From NCBI RefSeq assembly GCF_041261225.1, contig NZ_JBGCCN010000004.1, positions 124,001 to 188,000 of the forward strand: 64,000 bases of DNA, in the 5' to 3' direction. The translations under genes and the position numbers were made by a program. This document shows positions 63,209 to 64,000 of the stretch, piece by piece (the first letter of the stretch is position 1; each line of letters starts with the position of its first letter). A model generated the notes under the pieces. It saw only the letters and a list, made by a program, of their open reading frames with translations. It ran no database searches and was not told the DNA's origin. Source of the stretch: Streptomyces sp. V4I8. Its GTDB lineage: Bacteria > Actinomycetota > Actinomycetes > Streptomycetales > Streptomycetaceae.

Positions 63209-63597
63209 ACAGGGAGCTGGGGGAGCTCACGGAACGGATCGCGGAGGCGGTCGTCGCCGTCCCGGGAGTGGCGTTCCTGCGGCCCGGGCTCGCGGGGCTG
63301 CTTCGGGGCGCCACGACAGGCCGAGGAGCTCTCAGCGGAAGAGCGGCACGGTCCGCGGTACGCATCCAACGTGGACGCCCCGCGGGTGGGAGGACTCGGC
63401 CCGCAGAACCGAGTACCGGCCCCCACGAGGCCGGGCGGCCGACGTTGATGATCGAGGTCAGTGTCGTCCTGCGCAGCTCTCCGCGGGCCGTCGACCTGAC
63501 CCGAGCAGTGCGGGCGGCGGTTGTGGAGACGGTCCGCGCCCATGCTGCACCAGACGTGCATGCCCGCGTCACCGTCACCGTCACCGGCCTGATCTGA
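63199..63597 (+). CDS. Small Asp23-like protein
   Basis: GTG 63199 overlaps the preceding stop by 10 bp, with GGAGGGGCG just upstream. The 132-aa product begins LGELTERIAEAVVAVPGVAF and, after an Arg-rich linker, has RPTLMIEVSVVLRSSPRAVD and VRAAVVETVRAHAAPDVHAR. These are the strand/helix order of an Asp23-like domain with a gap. It is the third gene of the sigma operon; function inferred from context. Confidence 0.65.
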   Translation: MAVDRELGELTERIAEAVVAVPGVAFLRPGLAGLLRGATTGRGALSGRAARSAVRIQRGRPAGGRTRPAEPSTGPHEAGRPTLMIEVSVVLRSSPRAVDLTRAVRAAVVETVRAHAAPDVHARVTVTVTGLI

Positions 63598-63743
63598 CAC
63601 GGTGGACGTGGCGGCGTCAGGCCAATGGGCGCGAAATCAATTCGCCGGGGCGGAAGCCCGGTTGTATCGACGCGACACCTGGCGGCTGTGCTGACGCGAG
63701 CTGAACTGGACGCGAAGGGGGAAGGCGCCCGTGCCTGGTCCCT

Positions 63744-63769
63744 CACCCCCTCCGGGCCGCGAGGGGGTG
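63744..63769 (+). terminator. GC-rich hairpin downstream of the sigma operon
   Basis: CACCCCCTC (63744-63752) pairs exactly with GAGGGGGTG (63761-63769) around an 8-nt loop, 147 bp after the last stop of the operon. Confidence 0.65.
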
Positions 63770-64000
63770 CGGGACCCGGAGGGAGAGAGGCTTACCTAGG
63801 CATGAGTTAAGAGTGCTCCCCGGGGGAGAAGTGATGCGGGCCCTCACTCTTCTCGTCTACGGTTCCAGCCGATGATGTCGTCGACGCCGGCTCAACGAAC
63901 GCTGTTCGCAGGGAATTTCAGCTGCCCAGGCAATGGGGACTTCAGGATCAGACGTGAACTCTCGGCAGACTTACGCATCGACGTAAATGCGAACGCCCGA
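63770..64000. other. Terminal intergenic DNA
   Basis: No gene is supported in the last 230 bp. The sequence is less G+C-rich and may hold a promoter for a gene beyond the window. Confidence 0.4.

Overview
The window is high-GC actinobacterial DNA and almost certainly comes from Streptomyces. The evidence is two chaplin-type proteins, a subtilisin-inhibitor-like protein, an SsgA-family sporulation protein, twin-arginine lipoproteins, NB-ARC-type regulators, GTG/TTG starts and several Streptomyces-type insertion sequences. Long gene-poor stretches, broken genes and mobile DNA suggest an accessory or chromosome-arm region rather than the conserved core.

Positions 1-31 kb are dominated by the cell surface. 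In order they hold the start of a TagF-like membrane glycerophosphotransferase, a short chaplin-like protein, a Tat-exported Dyp-type peroxidase lipoprotein, a beta-helix lipoprotein, and a large SdrD/DUF11 surface protein. Next come an ATPase regulator cut in two by an IS1634-family element, a secreted trypsin-like protease, an IS5-family element, a second DUF11 surface protein, and an SSI-like protease inhibitor. A glycan-modification block follows: acyltransferase-3 plus SGNH lipoprotein, and a GT2-GtrA fusion. The most interesting part is the four-gene minus-strand operon 26679-22102: exosortase-family transpeptidase, BcsA-like GT2, C-x-RPH lipoprotein and a GT-C-like membrane protein. Two of its junctions overlap. 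The two DUF11 proteins share a C-terminal tail, P-[VI]-I-D-P-A-[IV]-G-T-x-A-A-A, then a membrane helix and RRR. That tail is a good candidate for the exosortase sorting signal. Other candidate wall-anchored proteins are a 59-aa LAITG protein and a long chaplin-like protein ending MAGTG-helix-RRRR. A metalloprotease and a polysaccharide deacetylase close the block.

A tRNA-Leu(CAA) at 31.9 kb marks the start of a lower-quality, gene-poor accessory region (32-57 kb). It carries plasmid/integrative-element functions: an ATPase with a separate paralogue of its own N-terminal domain, a PrimPol-SF3 helicase replication operon preceded by repeated GTCGCT motifs, a DUF2637/Spd-like membrane protein, a deaminase and a DUF6292-like protein. 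No integrase or second att copy was found by eye. Mixed in are a UDP-GlcNAc 2-epimerase whose stop codon lies at the edge of a 268-bp IS5-derived remnant, an ECF-type sigma factor with a zinc tail, an aldo/keto reductase homologue lacking three of four catalytic residues, a GT-B glycosyltransferase, an SsgA-like protein and a second IS1634-family element.

The right end (57-64 kb) returns to well-organised genes: a membrane-anchored lytic transglycosylase, then two divergent operons. One is an Asp23/AmaP envelope-stress type operon. The other is an ECF sigma factor with a candidate zinc anti-sigma/Asp23-like fusion.
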